DNA of 64,000 bases. It comes from SIG622 sp045652245. Its GTDB lineage: Bacteria > Bacillota > Clostridia > Oscillospirales > CAG-382. The translations under genes and the position numbers were made by a program. The notes under the pieces were generated by a model. That model saw only the letters and a program-made list of their open reading frames with translations. It was not told the DNA's origin and made no database searches. Positions 36,087-44,380 of the stretch are shown here, piece after piece. The stretch spans positions 1 to 64,000 of the forward strand of contig JAZRTY010000034.1 in NCBI GenBank assembly GCA_045652245.1, read 5' to 3'. How positions within the stretch are numbered: position 1 is the first letter of the stretch; each line of letters begins with the position of its first letter.

Positions 36087-37373
36087 ATGATTGACATTAA
36101 ATTTCTACGCGAAAACCCCGATATTGTAAAACAAAACATCAAAAACAAATTCCAGGACTCAAAGCTTCCCCTTGTTGACGAGGTTATTGAGCTTGACGCA
36201 AAGTCAAGAAGTGTAAAGCTTGAGGCTGACGGACTTCGTGCCGAGAGAAACAAGTGCTCAAAGATGATTGGCGCACTTATGGGCCAAGGCAAGAAGGAAG
36301 AAGCCGAGGAAATGAAAAAGAAAGTGTCCGAACAGGCTGCACGTCTTGCCGAGTGCGAGGCTCTTGAGGCTGAATATTCCGAAAAAGTAACCAAGATTAT
36401 GATGGTTATTCCTAACATAATCGACCCGTCTGTTCCGATTGGTAAAGACGACAGTGAAAATGTTGAGGTTGAAAAGTTCGGCGAACCTACAGTTCCTGAT
36501 TTTGAAATTCCGTACCACACGGATATTATGGAAAGATTTGACGGTATCGACCTTGACTCAGCACGCAGAGTTGCAGGTAACGGTTTCTATTATCTGATGG
36601 GCGATATTGCAAGACTTCATTCTGCAGTTATTTCCTATGCACGTGACTTTATGATTGAAAGAGGCTTTACCTACTGTGTTCCCCCGTTTATGATAAGAGC
36701 CGATGTTGTTACAGGCGTGATGAGCTTTGCTGAAATGGAAGCCATGATGTACAAAATCGAGGGTGAAGACCTTTATCTTATCGGTACCTCCGAGCATTCT
36801 ATGATTGGTAAGTTTATTGACCAGATTATTCCCGAAGCGCAGCTTCCTCAGACTCTTACAAGCTACAGCCCCTGCTTCAGAAAGGAAAAGGGTGCTCACG
36901 GTATTGAGGAACGTGGTGTTTACAGAATTCATCAGTTTGAAAAGCAGGAAATGATTGTTGTATGTAAGCCTGAGGAAAGCCCGATGTGGTTTAATAAGCT
37001 CTGGCAGAATACAGTTGACCTGTTCAGAAGTATGGACATTCCGGTTCGTACACTTGAGTGCTGTTCCGGTGACCTTGCAGACCTTAAGGTAAAATCTATT
37101 GACGTTGAGGCTTGGTCTCCCCGTCAGAAGAAGTATTTTGAGGTTGGTTCCTGCTCAAATCTTGGTGATGCTCAGGCAAGAAGACTTAAAATCCGTGTAA
37201 ACGGCGAAGATGGTAAATATCTTGCCCACACACTTAACAATACAGTTGTAGCCCCCCCGAGAATGCTTATTGCTTTCCTTGAAAACAATCTTAACGCCGA
37301 CGGTAGTGTTAATATTCCCGTAGCTCTCCGTCCTTATATGGGTGGAGCTGAGAAGATTCTTCCGAAGAACTGA
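36087..37373 (+). CDS. serS: seryl-tRNA synthetase
   Basis: The 428-residue class II synthetase charges tRNA-Ser. The N-terminal coiled-coil arm (about residues 28-105) is highly charged. Class II motif 2 lies in FRKEKGAHGIEERGVYRIHQFEKQE (short form FRKE...RIHQFEK) and motif 3 in the C-terminal GEDGKYLAHTLNNT region. Some changes near motif 2/3 (ECCSGDLADLKVKSIDVEAW) fit the bacterial SerS family. GGAGG precedes the ATG. It is controlled by the T-box upstream. Confidence 0.95.
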   Translation: MIDIKFLRENPDIVKQNIKNKFQDSKLPLVDEVIELDAKSRSVKLEADGLRAERNKCSKMIGALMGQGKKEEAEEMKKKVSEQAARLAECEALEAEYSEKVTKIMMVIPNIIDPSVPIGKDDSENVEVEKFGEPTVPDFEIPYHTDIMERFDGIDLDSARRVAGNGFYYLMGDIARLHSAVISYARDFMIERGFTYCVPPFMIRADVVTGVMSFAEMEAMMYKIEGEDLYLIGTSEHSMIGKFIDQIIPEAQLPQTLTSYSPCFRKEKGAHGIEERGVYRIHQFEKQEMIVVCKPEESPMWFNKLWQNTVDLFRSMDIPVRTLECCSGDLADLKVKSIDVEAWSPRQKKYFEVGSCSNLGDAQARRLKIRVNGEDGKYLAHTLNNTVVAPPRMLIAFLENNLNADGSVNIPVALRPYMGGAEKILPKN

Positions 37374-37454
37374 TTTGCTTTTTTTTGCAGGGCTGCTCGC
37401 CCTGTGCCCCGAAAGTTTCCGGAAAGAAAGCTTTGCAAAGAACTTAAAATTTTA

Positions 37455-37487
37455 AAAACCTTATGCTGAATAAGCATAAGGTTTTTT
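37455..37487 (+). terminator. terminator of serS
   Basis: AACCTTATGC pairs with GCATAAGGTT and is followed by TTTTTG. It abuts the stop codon of the convergent frameshifted gene. Confidence 0.85.
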
Positions 37488-37489
37488 GT

Positions 37490-37853
37490 TTAATAACACT
37501 TTTTACAAACACTATAACCCATACTAATTGCTTGGGATTTTGTTACCTCTGTTGGATTTTTCATGTTACTGCAATTCGGGTTATCGTGATATTTTGAACC
37601 TTTTGAAGGTAACCATACAGTTTCCTCATTATTAATTAGTTAACTGACTTATCTCTTCATAGTTAGCATTATTTTCTGTATTCTTTTCGTTCTCAACTTC
37701 TTCTTTTTCTTGTATAAGTGTATTTTCAGTAAAATCTGAATACGAAACTGTTACACGTTCATTTACATAATTTTCTATTTTTTTATCTAAAAACGAGTTG
37801 TACCCTAAAACAATCAAAACAATACAAAATAGGATAATAAAAAATTTTTTCAT
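37490..37853 (-). pseudogene. frameshifted small secreted protein with a C-terminal YH-CSNM-CxxC domain
   Basis: The upstream part (37632-37853) encodes a signal/anchor (about residues 3-18), a short coil and an Asn/Glu-rich linker, ending QLTN-stop. In the +1 frame, open from 37639 to the TAA at 37490-37492, the sequence continues EETVWLPSKGSKYHDNPNCS, then NMKNPTEV and ends CKKCY. This is the Cys-rich His module often at the C-terminus of Firmicutes surface proteins. Removing one T from the AATTAATAAT stretch fuses the two parts. So this is one gene broken by a single base, or a sequencing error, or a programmed shift. It is divergent from the XRE genes. Confidence 0.7.
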
Positions 37854-37892
37854 TTTTACCTCTCTTCATTTCATTGAAGTAATTGCATAGAC

Positions 37893-37922
37893 ATTATATC
37901 ACATCGACAAAAATATACGCAA
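37893..37922 (-). promoter_or_regulatory. promoter of the frameshifted secreted-protein gene
   Basis: TTGCGT (complement of 37917-37922) and TATAAT (complement of 37893-37898) are 18 bases apart. The -35 box lies inside a 14-bp palindrome. Confidence 0.65.
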
Positions 37923-37929
37923 GTGCGTA
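37916..37929. promoter_or_regulatory. palindrome, candidate operator of the XRE regulator
   Basis: TACGCA-AG-TGCGTA is a perfect interrupted palindrome between the divergent genes. It covers the -35 region of the minus promoter, as expected for a repressor operator. Confidence 0.5.
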
Positions 37930-37975
37930 CACGTTTAATTTAAAAATAATTTACAATATCCCTGAGGTGAATAAA

Positions 37976-38218
37976 ATGGATATTAAAGATGTGATAGTAA
38001 ACAGATTTATAAAATTATGTAAAAGCAAAAATATGACAATAAATGAACTTGCAAATATTTCAGGTGTCACTCCCTCTACTGCTTACAGTATGATGGATAA
38101 GAATCGAAGAGATATTTCAATAAGAACTATTAAAAAATTTTGTGATGGATTGGATATTACGCTTGGTGAATTTTTTTCTACACCTGAATTTGATAGGCTT
38201 GAACAAGAAATAAAATAA
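37976..38218 (+). CDS. XRE/Cro-type helix-turn-helix regulator
   Basis: The 80-residue protein has an HTH at about residues 17-37 (MTINELANISGVTPSTAYSM) and a C-terminal TLGEFF segment typical of Xre-type regulators. The ATG at 37976 follows GAGGTG; the longer frame upstream is intergenic. It probably binds the palindrome at 37916-37929. Confidence 0.8.
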   Translation: MDIKDVIVNRFIKLCKSKNMTINELANISGVTPSTAYSMMDKNRRDISIRTIKKFCDGLDITLGEFFSTPEFDRLEQEIK

Positions 38219-38252
38219 ATTCACGTATGTTAATACATCTAAGGAGTATTTT

Positions 38253-38459
38253 ATGCGTCTAAAGGATTTAAGAGAAGATAATGATTTTACACAGCAATAT
38301 ATTTCAGAATATCTGTGTATTAAACAAAACACTTACTCACAGTACGAAAACGGCAAAAGGCAAATACCACTTGAAGCGCTGATAAAACTAGCCAATCTTT
38401 ATGATGTATCAATCGATTACATTGTTCGCAGAACGAATAATCCAAAACTTTATAAATAA
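38253..38459 (+). CDS. small XRE-family HTH regulator
   Basis: The 68-residue protein is almost only an HTH: LREDNDFTQQYISEYLCIKQ, then TYSQYENGKRQIPLEALIKL and the YDVSIDYI end. AAGGAG lies before the ATG. It follows the first XRE gene by 34 bases. A terminator follows. Confidence 0.8.
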   Translation: MRLKDLREDNDFTQQYISEYLCIKQNTYSQYENGKRQIPLEALIKLANLYDVSIDYIVRRTNNPKLYK

Positions 38460-38464
38460 ATTTT

Positions 38465-38494
38465 CCCTCTCAATGCCTGAGAGGGTTTTCTTTT
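38465..38494 (+). terminator. terminator of the XRE pair
   Basis: CCCTCTC (38465-38471) and GAGAGGG (38479-38485) form a stem followed by TTTTCTTTT. Confidence 0.85.
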
Positions 38495-38538
38495 GGAAAT
38501 TTATTGAATATTTCCTTGATAAAATGTTAAAAAACAAT

Positions 38539-38566
38539 ATATCTATTGCAGTTTTACAATAGATAT
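38539..38566. promoter_or_regulatory. 10-bp inverted repeat overlapping the tagA promoter
   Basis: ATATCTATTG (38539-38548) and CAATAGATAT (38557-38566) are exact reverse complements with an 8-base spacer. They cover the -35 box and spacer of the promoter at 38546-38574, so this is a likely operator. Confidence 0.55.
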
Positions 38567-38574
38567 GTTATAAT
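38546..38574 (+). promoter_or_regulatory. sigma-A promoter of the tagA-thyX-tmk run
   Basis: TTGCAG and TATAAT are separated by 17 bases, about 65 bases before the tagA start. Confidence 0.65.
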
Positions 38575-38640
38575 AATAAATTGATATAATATATAATAAT
38601 TTGGTATTTTAGGCAAATAAATACATAAGAGGTTAAATTT

Positions 38641-39423
38641 ATGCAGAATATAGAAAAGGTAAATGTTCGTGGTGTATATTTTGACAAGGTAAATATGCAG
38701 GAAGCCGTTGAACGTGCTATGGGTTTTATTGCAAGTGACGGTTGCGATTATATCGTTACTCCCAATGCCGAAATAGTCCAGAGCTGCATTGAAAATCCCG
38801 AAAATTACGAAATTCTAAACAGCTCTTCTATGACAATTCCAGACGGAATTGGCGTAGTATATGCCGCAAAGATTCTCGGAACTCCCCTCAAAGGCAAGGT
38901 TGCAGGCTGTGAGCTTGCAGAGCATTTAGTGGAAAAAATTTCAAAAACAGGCGACGGAATTTACTTTTTCGGTGGTGGTAAGGCGACAGAGGAAAAGCCT
39001 TGTATTGCAAAACAGGCTGCCGACAAGCTATGTGAAAAATATCCGGGACTTAATGTTTGTGGCTATCGTGACGGTTACTTCACAGATGCCGAAACTGATG
39101 CAATTATAGAAGAAATAAATAATAGTGGCGCAAAGCTTCTTTTTGTTTGTCTCGGTGCGCCAAAGCAGGAAAAGTGGATTTACAATAATCGTGAAAAGCT
39201 GAAGGTAAATCTTGCAATCGGTCTTGGTGGCAGTCTTGATGTCTTTTCGGGGAATGTTAAGAGAGCACCGAAGTTCTTTATCAAGGCAAACCTTGAGTGG
39301 TTTTACAGACTTATCTGTATGCCCTCACGATTTGGAAGAATGATGAAGCTCCCGAAATTCCTGATTGGAGTTATACTTCACAAAAACAAAGACATACCAA
39401 CTATTCAACATAAAGGAGAATAA
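38641..39423 (+). CDS. WecG/TagA/CpsF-family glycosyltransferase
   Basis: The 260-residue GT26 enzyme transfers ManNAc- or similar sugars to a lipid-linked acceptor at the inner face of the membrane, the first committed step of wall teichoic acid linkage or related polymers. Motifs: TPNAEIVQ, IPDGIGVV, YFFGGG and GAPKQEKWI. AGAGG precedes the ATG. No other teichoic-acid genes are adjacent. Confidence 0.88.
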   Translation: MQNIEKVNVRGVYFDKVNMQEAVERAMGFIASDGCDYIVTPNAEIVQSCIENPENYEILNSSSMTIPDGIGVVYAAKILGTPLKGKVAGCELAEHLVEKISKTGDGIYFFGGGKATEEKPCIAKQAADKLCEKYPGLNVCGYRDGYFTDAETDAIIEEINNSGAKLLFVCLGAPKQEKWIYNNREKLKVNLAIGLGGSLDVFSGNVKRAPKFFIKANLEWFYRLICMPSRFGRMMKLPKFLIGVILHKNKDIPTIQHKGE

Positions 39424-39426
39424 AAA

Positions 39427-40188
39427 ATGAAGGTTAAGCTACTTACGCATACTCCAAATCCCGAAATGACAATTGCAGCTGCTGCAAAGCTCTGCTACAG
39501 TGCTGTGGGCGTTGATGAAATCTGTGAAAAAATGACTCCTGAGAGCTGTGAAAAATTTATAAATATGCTTATGAGCCTCGGTCACGAAAGCCCCGTTGAG
39601 CACGTTAGCTTTACCTTTGCAATTGATGGGGTTTCAAGGTCTCTTCTTGCTCAGCTCACTCGTCACAGAATTGCCTCCTACAGCGTTCAGAGTCAGAGAT
39701 ATGTAGGCAAAGAAAACTTTGAATTTGTTATGCCTCCCGAAATTGAGAAAATTCCGGAAGCTCGCGAGCTTTTTCTTAAAGCCATGGAGCAGGACAGAGA
39801 AATATACAAGCAGCTTGATGATATTCTTGCAAAGCATCATTTTGAAGCTATGACGGAGGAAGAAAAGAAAGACGAGAAAAAAGCCATGGGTGCTGCTGCA
39901 AAGAAGGCACACGAGGATGCTCGGTATGTTCTCTCAAATGCTTGTGATACAAAAATAGTTATGACAATGAATATCCGTTCACTTTATAATTTCTTTTCGC
40001 TTCGCACCTGTAACAGAGCACAATGGGAAATCCGGAATCTCGCACGCCAGATGCTACTTGAGTGTAAAAAGGTTTCCCCCATTCTCTTTGCAAAGGCAGG
40101 TCCTTCTTGTGTTAAAGGTAAATGTTCGGAGGGAGCTATGACCTGTGGAAAGATGCTTGAAGTAAGGAAGGAGCTTGGAGTCGAATGA
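39427..40188 (+). CDS. thyX: FAD-dependent thymidylate synthase ThyX
   Basis: The 253-residue flavoenzyme makes dTMP from dUMP using methylene-THF and NADPH. The ThyX motif RHRIASYSVQSQRY is at about 77-90. It starts four bases after tagA with AAAGGAG and overlaps tmk by four bases, so dTMP synthesis and phosphorylation are coupled. Confidence 0.96.
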   Translation: MKVKLLTHTPNPEMTIAAAAKLCYSAVGVDEICEKMTPESCEKFINMLMSLGHESPVEHVSFTFAIDGVSRSLLAQLTRHRIASYSVQSQRYVGKENFEFVMPPEIEKIPEARELFLKAMEQDREIYKQLDDILAKHHFEAMTEEEKKDEKKAMGAAAKKAHEDARYVLSNACDTKIVMTMNIRSLYNFFSLRTCNRAQWEIRNLARQMLLECKKVSPILFAKAGPSCVKGKCSEGAMTCGKMLEVRKELGVE

Positions 40189-40871
40189 GCCTTGTAATCG
40201 CAATAGACGGAACTGATGCATCAGGTAAAAAAACTCAGTCTGATATCCTTGCCGAGACTTTAAAAAACAAAGGTCTTAAGGTTGTTGAAATTTCCTTCCC
40301 CGATTACGACAGCGAATCAAGTACACTTGTAAAAATGTATCTCGGTGGTAAATTCGGTGAAAATCCCGATGACACAAACGCATATGCTGCCTCCTCATTC
40401 TTTGCTGTTGACAGATATGCAAGCTTTGTTACAAACTGGAAAAAAGATTATCTTGAAGATGGTACGGTCATAATACTTAACAGGTACACAACCTCAAATG
40501 CTGTTCATCAGATGTGTAAAATAGATAATGACGAAGAAAAAGATAAGTTTCTTGACTGGCTTTACGATTATGAGTTTGTAAAGCTCGGACTCCCCGAGCC
40601 TGACCTTGTATTTTTCCTTGATATGCCACCTGAGTGTGCTCAGGAGTTACTTAACGGAAGATGCGACAGTACAGGTGCAGTTAAAGATATACACGAAAAG
40701 GACACAGAGTATCTGCTTCGTGCTTACAATGCAGCAAACTACACCTGTACAAAGTGGAAATGGACAAAGGTCAGCTGTACAAAAGATAACGAAATACGTA
40801 CTCGTGAAGATATTGCAAATGAGCTTCTGGCTATAACCGAGACGGCTTTAAAAAATGCAAATATTATTTAA
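40185..40871 (+). CDS. tmk: thymidylate kinase
   Basis: The 228-residue kinase makes dTDP from dTMP. The P-loop is GTDASGKKTQ, and LNRYTTSNAVHQ carries the DRx/Arg-type substrate motif. It overlaps thyX by four bases. The sequence is a somewhat divergent clostridial Tmk form. Confidence 0.9.
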   Translation: MSLVIAIDGTDASGKKTQSDILAETLKNKGLKVVEISFPDYDSESSTLVKMYLGGKFGENPDDTNAYAASSFFAVDRYASFVTNWKKDYLEDGTVIILNRYTTSNAVHQMCKIDNDEEKDKFLDWLYDYEFVKLGLPEPDLVFFLDMPPECAQELLNGRCDSTGAVKDIHEKDTEYLLRAYNAANYTCTKWKWTKVSCTKDNEIRTREDIANELLAITETALKNANII

Positions 40872-40903
40872 TTAAAATACTTTTAAGTTCAAAGGAGTTA
40901 ATT

Positions 40904-42205
40904 ATGTTTACAAGAACAAATCCGAAAATCAACTGTAAGTTTTGCACGCAGGAAGAACTTGACTATGCAATAAAGGTCATTCGTGACTGCTATGTGCCGA
41001 ATAAAAGAGAGGATATGCCTCACAGACATTTCTCTCCCGGAGCTGCAGGTGATAAATACGGCGACAGCTGGTGGAGTCTTGACTATGCTCTGATTATTGA
41101 CGGTGTAAAGTGGATAAATTTCGCTCTTGCAACCGACCTTGTCGAAAACCTCCTTGCCACTCAATGTGAAAACGGAAGAGTTAAGCTTTACGGAACAGAT
41201 AAATACAGCGCCTCGATGAATCCAAGCTATGAAAAGGGTGACATCGCATCTATTCCGAAATATTTTGAGACCTGTTATAGAACCGCAATTATGAGTGGTG
41301 ACAAGGCAATTACCGAAAAAGCATATACTCTTCTTGACAGAAGTCTTACCTGGTGGCTTGCAAATCGCCAGGACAGCGAAACAAAGCTCATTTCTGCAAT
41401 ATTTGAAGAAACCTTTGTACCGAACACGGTAGCACCCGAGTATGTTTATGCTCCTATGGACACAAATATTGAGGTTGCAAATGGCTGTGCAAGATGTGCT
41501 GAACTTGCAGAAATCCTCGGTTACAACGACAAAGCTGAATTTTACAAAGCAAAAAACAAGGAAATTCTTACAGCTGTTGAAAAATATAACTGGAATGAAG
41601 AAAAGGGTACATACTATCCCTACATCATACCACAAAAGAGGCATCAGGACACTCTTACCTGTTCTACCTTCCTCGGCTTTGAAATTGCAAGACCCGAAAG
41701 ATACGACAGCATGACTGCTCTTATGCTTGACGACTCTCACTTCAACTGGAACACCTATCCTCTTACAACTGTTTCAAAAAAGGATCCCATATTTACTATT
41801 ATTGAGGGTACCTACTGTGGTAATCCCTGTTGGTCGGGTTCTGTATGGACTCTTACCAACTATGCAGTAATAAAGGCACTTATGAAGGCAGGCAAAAAAG
41901 ACCTTGCTCTGTCTCTTGCAATTAAAACTCTTGAAGCATTCAGAGGAAATTATGCAGAATTCTTAAATCCCAACAACAAGGAAGGCCACGGTATTCACGA
42001 TTATGGGTGGACTGCAGGTCAGTTTATTCAGCTACTTATTGAATTTATCTTCGGTATTTCGTATACTGCAAATGACGGAATTTCCGTTTCTCCCATGTTT
42101 ACTGAAGAAGGCAATAAAATGAGTATAGAAAACCTCTATATGCCTGACGGAAAGTCATACAGTATTTATGTTGACGGCAGCAAGGTTGAAGTTAAAGCTG
42201 ACTAA
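40904..42205 (+). CDS. alpha/alpha-toroid glycosidase-like protein (MGH1/GH63-trehalase-like)
   Basis: The 433-residue protein has the repeated helical pattern of (alpha/alpha)6-barrel glycosidases, with SPGAAGDKYGDSWWSLDYAL near the N-terminus, PMDTNIEVANG in the middle, and CGNPCWSGSVW and HDYGWTAGQF near the C-terminus. Acidic residues suit a GH63/GH37/MGH1-type active site. No signal peptide is present, so it acts in the cytoplasm. The exact GH family and substrate are uncertain. AAAGGAG precedes the ATG. Confidence 0.65.
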   Translation: MFTRTNPKINCKFCTQEELDYAIKVIRDCYVPNKREDMPHRHFSPGAAGDKYGDSWWSLDYALIIDGVKWINFALATDLVENLLATQCENGRVKLYGTDKYSASMNPSYEKGDIASIPKYFETCYRTAIMSGDKAITEKAYTLLDRSLTWWLANRQDSETKLISAIFEETFVPNTVAPEYVYAPMDTNIEVANGCARCAELAEILGYNDKAEFYKAKNKEILTAVEKYNWNEEKGTYYPYIIPQKRHQDTLTCSTFLGFEIARPERYDSMTALMLDDSHFNWNTYPLTTVSKKDPIFTIIEGTYCGNPCWSGSVWTLTNYAVIKALMKAGKKDLALSLAIKTLEAFRGNYAEFLNPNNKEGHGIHDYGWTAGQFIQLLIEFIFGISYTANDGISVSPMFTEEGNKMSIENLYMPDGKSYSIYVDGSKVEVKAD

Positions 42206-42237
42206 GTATAATTTTTATTCAGAAAAGAGGAAACAAA

Positions 42238-42783
42238 ATGGTATATATTTTTCTGTCAAACGGATTTGAAGAAATCGAAGCCCTGACACAGGTTGATTAT
42301 CTGCGTCGTGCAGGTATTGATATTTTTACAGTTGGCATTGAGGGTGAATGTATTATCGGTTCGCATAACATTCCGGTGCTTTGCGATATGACGCTCGAGG
42401 ATATAAGTCTTGACGAGGGTGAGCTTGAAATGATTATTCTTCCGGGAGGTCTCGGTGGTGTTGATGGTTTAACAAAGAGTGCAGGTGTTGCAGCTCTCAT
42501 TAACTACTGTGTAAAGAACGAAAAGTATATTGCTGCAATTTGTGCTGCTCCCACACTCCTTGCAAAACGTGGACTTCTGAAAGGGAAACACGCAGTTTGC
42601 TATCCCGATATGCTCGAAGAGCTTTCCGACTGCAAGGATACAAGCGGCAGAGTTGCAGTCGATGGTAAGTTTATAACAGCTGCAGCTGCAGGCGTATCGG
42701 AGGAATTCGCCTTTACCCTTATTGAAATATTAAAGGGTAAGGATGCAAGTGAAAAAGTCAGAAAAAGTATAGTTGCAAGATAA
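42238..42783 (+). CDS. DJ-1/PfpI-family protein
   Basis: The 181-residue protein begins with YIFLSNGFEEIEA, and the nucleophile elbow Cys lies in AAICAAPTLLA near residue 100, as in DJ-1/YajL/ThiJ proteins. It may be a glyoxalase/deglycase-like or chaperone protein; the substrate is not known. AGAGG precedes the ATG. Confidence 0.88.
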   Translation: MVYIFLSNGFEEIEALTQVDYLRRAGIDIFTVGIEGECIIGSHNIPVLCDMTLEDISLDEGELEMIILPGGLGGVDGLTKSAGVAALINYCVKNEKYIAAICAAPTLLAKRGLLKGKHAVCYPDMLEELSDCKDTSGRVAVDGKFITAAAAGVSEEFAFTLIEILKGKDASEKVRKSIVAR

Positions 42784-42835
42784 TTCTATATATTTTATTT
42801 ATGTTTTTATGTAACGCTATGAAAGGAAAATGATT

Positions 42836-43417
42836 ATGGCAGAGATAAGGGTTGTTAAAAAGGAAATGCGCGAAAAGTATATGGCTCAGAGAGCAAGCAT
42901 GCCGACTGAACAGAAGGCAGCATATGACGCCAAAATCGCCGACAGAGTATGTGCTTCAATAACATACAGGCATTCCAATGAAATACTGCTTTATGCTTCA
43001 ATGGGTAGTGAAATTGATACCTGGAAGCTTTTTGATATGGCAATAAAAGCAGGTAAAAAAGTGGCTTTCCCAAGAACCTTTGAAGACAACACTATGAAGT
43101 ATTACTACTGTGCATCAAGGGATGACCTTGAAAAACGGGAAAATGGAATTTTTGAACCTCGTGAAGGTCTTGTGGAATATTCTCCGACACACCTTTCACT
43201 CTGCATAATTCCTGCAGTTGTTTTTGACAAGGATGGTTACAGAATTGGCTACGGAAAAGGCTTTTATGACAGATTCCTCTCGACCTTCCCCGGAGTTAAG
43301 GTGGGACTTGTTTACAGCAATATGATAATTCCGAAAGTTCCGAGAGGTCGTTTTGACAAGCATGTAGATATTATAATAAGCGAAAGAGGAGTTGTGGCTG
43401 TAAATGCTCCGAAATAA
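42836..43417 (+). CDS. 5-formyltetrahydrofolate cyclo-ligase
   Basis: The 193-residue protein converts 5-formyl-THF to methenyl-THF with ATP. The signature GYGKGFYDRFL is at about 140-150, with PRTFEDNTMKYY and IIPAVVFDKDGYRIG stretches. Two close in-frame ATGs exist; 42836 has better SD spacing than 42830. It overlaps the CPBP protease gene by 14 bases. Confidence 0.92.
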   Translation: MAEIRVVKKEMREKYMAQRASMPTEQKAAYDAKIADRVCASITYRHSNEILLYASMGSEIDTWKLFDMAIKAGKKVAFPRTFEDNTMKYYYCASRDDLEKRENGIFEPREGLVEYSPTHLSLCIIPAVVFDKDGYRIGYGKGFYDRFLSTFPGVKVGLVYSNMIIPKVPRGRFDKHVDIIISERGVVAVNAPK

Positions 43418-44366
43418 TAAAACCCAAAGCACCGGCACCGGTATGGCAACATTTTGTATGTTGCCTCCTTTGGTTGTTTGTGTTGTAATGGTTCTTTACA
43501 TTATCGCAGAAAAAATGCTTAAGGGAAACTATATAACGAACGATAATCCGTATGTTGCAGTGGTTATTGCTCAAATATGTGTTTTCCTTCTCCCCTGTGC
43601 TTTTGTAATTGCTATCGGTACTCTTTTCAGGAGAGCTTCTACTGCTGAATATAAGCTTTGCTCTCTGCATTCCAAAACATGGGGATTTGTTCTGAGCTGT
43701 ATTCCAACGCTTATTTTCGGAAGTATGCTGATAAAATATCTGAGTTATCTTTATTTAGGCAGCAGCACTTCTTCATCTATCAGTATTTCGGGCAGCAACG
43801 ATTTCCTGTATGTTTTTATGTCTTCGGTTTTTCTTCCTGCAATTTGCGAAGAAATATTGATACGGGGAATTGTATTTACCGAATACGAAAAAAAGTTAGG
43901 TGCGTTTGCTGCTATTCTCGGAAGCTCAATTTTGTTTGCTTTGCTTCACTTTGATAATGAAAACTTTTTGTCTTATCTTTATGCAGGACTTATTCTCGGC
44001 ATAGCAGTACATACAACAAATTCAATAATAGCACCGATTATATTACATTTTTCAAATAATTTTATTTGCATATATTCCGATACCTTTCTTCAAAGAATTT
44101 CAAAGGAAAGTATAAGCACCTTCCTTGTTCTGTTTATTCTCGGAACACTTCTGCTTATTTCACTTTTTATTTTCTTTGAAGCGCTTGAATGGCTCTGCAC
44201 CTATAAATCAGATAAGCTCACCTCGCACAGCGACAGCCTTCCCTTTGTGGTTTCAAGGCTCCTGCCTGCAAACGAGAGAGTAAGGAAAGTAATCGCAAAG
44301 GTTCTCTTTTCGCCTATGTTTATATGTGCAATTTTGCTTCACATATTGATTGCTCGGTATATCTGA
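43404..44366 (+). CDS. CPBP-family intramembrane metalloprotease
   Basis: The 320-residue protein has about eight hydrophobic segments. The CPBP/Abi motifs are CEEILIRG (EExxxR), FALLHF and ILHFSNN in order, which form the glutamate/histidine active site in the membrane. Such proteases act in protein or peptide maturation or bacteriocin self-protection; the substrate is unknown. Its start overlaps the 3' end of the cyclo-ligase gene. Confidence 0.87.
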   Translation: MLRNNKTQSTGTGMATFCMLPPLVVCVVMVLYIIAEKMLKGNYITNDNPYVAVVIAQICVFLLPCAFVIAIGTLFRRASTAEYKLCSLHSKTWGFVLSCIPTLIFGSMLIKYLSYLYLGSSTSSSISISGSNDFLYVFMSSVFLPAICEEILIRGIVFTEYEKKLGAFAAILGSSILFALLHFDNENFLSYLYAGLILGIAVHTTNSIIAPIILHFSNNFICIYSDTFLQRISKESISTFLVLFILGTLLLISLFIFFEALEWLCTYKSDKLTSHSDSLPFVVSRLLPANERVRKVIAKVLFSPMFICAILLHILIARYI

Positions 44367-44380
44367 TAAGGAGGGATAAA

